A stretch of 8,317 nt of DNA from Candidatus Pelagibacter sp. Lineage in GTDB: Bacteria; Pseudomonadota; Alphaproteobacteria; Pelagibacterales; Pelagibacteraceae. Below, in pieces: positions 6,672 to 8,317 of the stretch (position 1 is its first letter; each line of letters starts with the position of its first letter). The DNA lies in contig JADHRH010000040.1 of the NCBI GenBank assembly GCA_016777545.1, positions 1 through 8,317 on the forward strand, given 5' to 3'. The notes under the pieces are model-generated. The model worked only from the letters and a program-made list of their open reading frames with translations, was not told the origin of the DNA and did no database searches. The translations under genes and the position numbers were made by a program.

Positions 6672-6701
6672 ATTATAGCAGTAATGTTTTCTAATCTACA
6701 A
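6672..6701 (-). promoter_or_regulatory. Extended -10 promoter of the SRP RNA gene
   Basis: On the minus strand a perfect TATAAT lies at 6677-6672, preceded by TG and one base (TGCTATAAT), an extended -10 element. A weak -35 TTGTAG (6701-6696) sits 18 bases upstream. The first G of the SRP RNA (6665) is 7 positions downstream of the last T of the -10, the normal start distance. The promoter lies in the short gap after pheA and probably also drives dnaX-ybaB-recR. Confidence 0.75.
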
Positions 6702-6715
6702 GAAAAGTTTCTAGG

Positions 6716-7546
6716 TTATTTTTCTCTAAATTTATCAGCCTCAAAAACACCTAGCACGTGAAAGTCTTGACAATGAAGTCCCAATTCCTCCAAAGATTTT
6801 TGAACTTTTGTATCTTCTATGTGGCCATCTAAATCACATAGAAAAAAATAAGATTCGAATGAATTCTGCTCTGGATAACTTTGAAGCTTTGTAAGATTAA
6901 CACCATTAATAGCAAAACCTCCCAACGACTGATAGAGGGCAGCAGGTTTGCTTTTAAGTTTAAATAAAAAAGAGGTTATGTATTTTTTATTTTCAAAATT
7001 AGGCTGTGAAACTTCCTTTCCCATAATTAAGAACCGAGTTGCATTTCCACTTTCATTTTCAATATTGGGAGCAAGTATTTTTAAATTATAAATTTCTGCA
7101 CTCAATGATGATGCTATTGCTGCTTCACTTTTAATTTTATTCTTTGAAATATTTTCAGCAGATCCCGCTGTGTCAGCTCGAACATGCTCAACAAAGTTAT
7201 TCTTTTTTATAAATTTTGAACATTGAGATAACGCCTGAGCATGAGAAAACACATCTTTAATATCACTTAGCTTACTATCAGGCTGTCCTAATAAATTATG
7301 TTCAATCTTTTGAAAATATTCGGCGTAAATATTTAGTCTGTATTTAAAGATTAAGTACTCTATTCCAATATTTCCTGTAATACGATTTGATTCTGGTATT
7401 ACTATTCTAGAATTTGTCTCTGATGAGGCTTTTAAAAAACATTCATCAAATGTTTTACATGGAATAATTTTTGAATTTGGATCTATTTCTAATGCTGCCA
7501 AATGTGAGTAAGCTCCAAAAGTTCCCTGAAAATATATTTTTTTCAT
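6716..7546 (-). CDS. pheA: Prephenate dehydratase with C-terminal ACT domain
   Basis: Converts prephenate to phenylpyruvate, water and CO2 for phenylalanine synthesis. The 276-residue protein is a stand-alone dehydratase with no chorismate mutase domain, as usual in alphaproteobacteria. Order of motifs: F-Q-G-T-F-G-A-Y-S-H (6-15), S-H-A-Q-A-L-S-Q-C (101-109), A-D-T-A-G-S-A-E (about 124-131), A-A-I-A-S (142-146) and N-A-T-R-F (168-172), which holds the catalytic Thr170. Ser101 and Gln108 have the spacing of E. coli Ser208 and Gln215. The ACT domain spans about 179-255. Two departures: the family P-I-E-N-S motif reads P-E-S-N-R (51-55), keeping Asn54 but losing the flanking Glu and Ser, and the regulatory E-S-R-P motif reads Q-S-Y-P (212-215), which may change phenylalanine inhibition. 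The ATG lies 1 nt after the kdsB stop with no clear Shine-Dalgarno, so the two are probably coupled. Confidence 0.94.
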   Translation of the reverse strand: MKKIYFQGTFGAYSHLAALEIDPNSKIIPCKTFDECFLKASSETNSRIVIPESNRITGNIGIEYLIFKYRLNIYAEYFQKIEHNLLGQPDSKLSDIKDVFSHAQALSQCSKFIKKNNFVEHVRADTAGSAENISKNKIKSEAAIASSLSAEIYNLKILAPNIENESGNATRFLIMGKEVSQPNFENKKYITSFLFKLKSKPAALYQSLGGFAINGVNLTKLQSYPEQNSFESYFFLCDLDGHIEDTKVQKSLEELGLHCQDFHVLGVFEADKFREK

Positions 7547-7547
7547 T

Positions 7548-8291
7548 CTATTGTGATTTATATTCCATAATTTTTTTTATAGCCAGATAATCCTCTTCTG
7601 TATCGACTCCAATAGGAGAATATTTTGCTAAAGCTACATTAATTTTTATATTATTATCAAGCGCTCTTAATTGTTCTAATCTATTTTTTTTTTCATTTAT
7701 AGTTTGATCTAAATCTATAAATTTTTCTAATATATTTGTCTTATATGAATATATTCCAATATGATGATAAACATTTAGATTACTTGAAGGCATACTTTTT
7801 CTACTAAAGTTTATTGCTAATGGAAAATTATTATTTACTATCTCTTTTTCTGTAAAAACTTTAACAACATTTTCATTTTCAAGCATAGCATCATCTTTTA
7901 ATTTTGCAGCCAATGTTCCAATTGCTGAATTATTGTTAATCATAAAATTATTTAAATTTATGATATCATTTTTATCAATATCAGGTTCATCCCCCTGAAG
8001 ATTCAATATGTAATCAATATTTTTTAGATTAAGTTTTTTATAAGCTTCAAAAATTCTATCTGTACCAGTTTTATGATGACTGCCAGTTAAAATTGCCTTT
8101 CCACCATTCTTAGTTACATCCTCTAATATTTCCTGATCTTCTGTTGCAACTACCACATCACCAATATTGGCCTCTACAGCTCTTTTAAAAACATGAGAAA
8201 TAATTGATAAATTATTAATTTTTAAAAGAGGCTTTCCAGGTAATCTGGATGCTGACATTCTTGAAGGAATTAAAATTAATGTTTTAACCAT
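7548..8291 (-). CDS. kdsB: 3-deoxy-manno-octulosonate cytidylyltransferase (CMP-Kdo synthetase)
   Basis: Activates Kdo with CTP to CMP-Kdo, the donor for the inner core of lipopolysaccharide, in the cytoplasm. The 247-residue length is almost that of E. coli KdsB (248). Motifs: I-P-S-R-M-S-A-S-R-L-P-G-K-P-L (8-22), the nucleotide-binding start; V-A-T-E-D (48-52); T-G-T-D-R-I (75-80); L-Q-G-D-E-P (98-103) with the metal-binding Asp101; H-H-I-G-I-Y-S-Y (176-183), where E. coli has R-H-L-G-I-Y-G-Y; L-E-Q-L-R (205-209); and G-V-D-T-E-E-D (228-234) with a second metal-site Asp. The ATG at 8291 has a weak AGG about 9 nt upstream. The sequence TAATG at the start could mean a stop-start overlap with an upstream gene, but only 26 bases remain before the window edge. 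It is followed 1 nt later by pheA. Confidence 0.96.
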   Translation of the reverse strand: MVKTLILIPSRMSASRLPGKPLLKINNLSIISHVFKRAVEANIGDVVVATEDQEILEDVTKNGGKAILTGSHHKTGTDRIFEAYKKLNLKNIDYILNLQGDEPDIDKNDIINLNNFMINNNSAIGTLAAKLKDDAMLENENVVKVFTEKEIVNNNFPLAINFSRKSMPSSNLNVYHHIGIYSYKTNILEKFIDLDQTINEKKNRLEQLRALDNNIKINVALAKYSPIGVDTEEDYLAIKKIMEYKSQ

Positions 8292-8317
8292 TATAAAACC
8301 TGTAACTTGTGCGTCTG
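8292..8317. other. Window edge upstream of kdsB, unassigned
   Basis: These 26 bases are too short to assign. On the minus strand they read in frame to a TAA that overlaps the kdsB ATG (TAATG), which would fit the tail of an upstream co-directional gene. They could equally be the leader of a divergent gene starting beyond the window. Confidence 0.3.

Noticed and set aside
6690..6715. Short inverted repeat after pheA (AGAAA-CT-TTTCT on the minus strand) as a terminator
   Set aside because: Only a 5-bp A-U-rich stem with a 2-nt loop and no following U-run; too weak to count as an intrinsic terminator.
8286..8317. TATAAT-like sequence at the kdsB start (TATAATG on the minus strand)
   Set aside because: The hexamer overlaps the ATG, so a transcript from it would begin inside kdsB; it could only serve an internal start and is probably chance.

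Overview
The window is an AT-rich, tightly packed stretch of bacterial chromosome made of housekeeping genes. It most resembles an alphaproteobacterium of the SAR11 clade (Pelagibacterales). Four things point that way: the low GC content, intergenic gaps that are nearly absent, tail-to-tail genes that overlap, and a tandem glycine riboswitch directly in front of malate synthase G, an arrangement described for SAR11. The assignment is an inference from these traits and from protein style; no database search was possible.

Layout from left to right. Positions 3-425 (+) hold the last 140 codons of secA. It runs head-on into accA (420-1526, -), the alpha subunit of the acetyl-CoA carboxyltransferase, which carries an unusual hydrophobic C-terminal tail. 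The 1527-1785 gap separates accA from the divergent glcB and contains a sigma70-like promoter, a two-aptamer glycine riboswitch and a short Shine-Dalgarno. glcB (1786-3972, +) encodes malate synthase G with all the catalytic residues I could place. Its end overlaps the convergent recR.

From 3959 to the right edge everything is on the minus strand. In transcription order the genes are kdsB (8291-7548) and pheA (7546-6716), then the SRP RNA gene ffs (6665-6582) with its own extended -10 promoter, then dnaX (6573-4885), ybaB/ebfC (4892-4575) and recR (4570-3959). kdsB and pheA are 1 nt apart, dnaX and ybaB overlap by 8 nt, ybaB and recR are 4 nt apart, and the SRP RNA ends only 8 nt before the dnaX start codon.

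How the genes work together. SecA and the SRP RNA serve the two main protein-export routes. AccA commits acetyl-CoA to fatty acid synthesis, while malate synthase condenses acetyl-CoA with glyoxylate in the glyoxylate shunt and is apparently under glycine control. DnaX, YbaB and RecR form the conserved replication/recombination-repair cluster. KdsB activates Kdo for lipopolysaccharide, which implies a Gram-negative envelope, and PheA makes phenylpyruvate for phenylalanine.

I see no mobile element, CRISPR array, tRNA or unknown multi-gene system. The points of interest are the riboswitch-malate synthase link, the membrane-tail-like extension of AccA, a degenerate zinc motif in SecA, a SRP RNA with a UAAC tetraloop abutting dnaX, and altered motifs in PheA.
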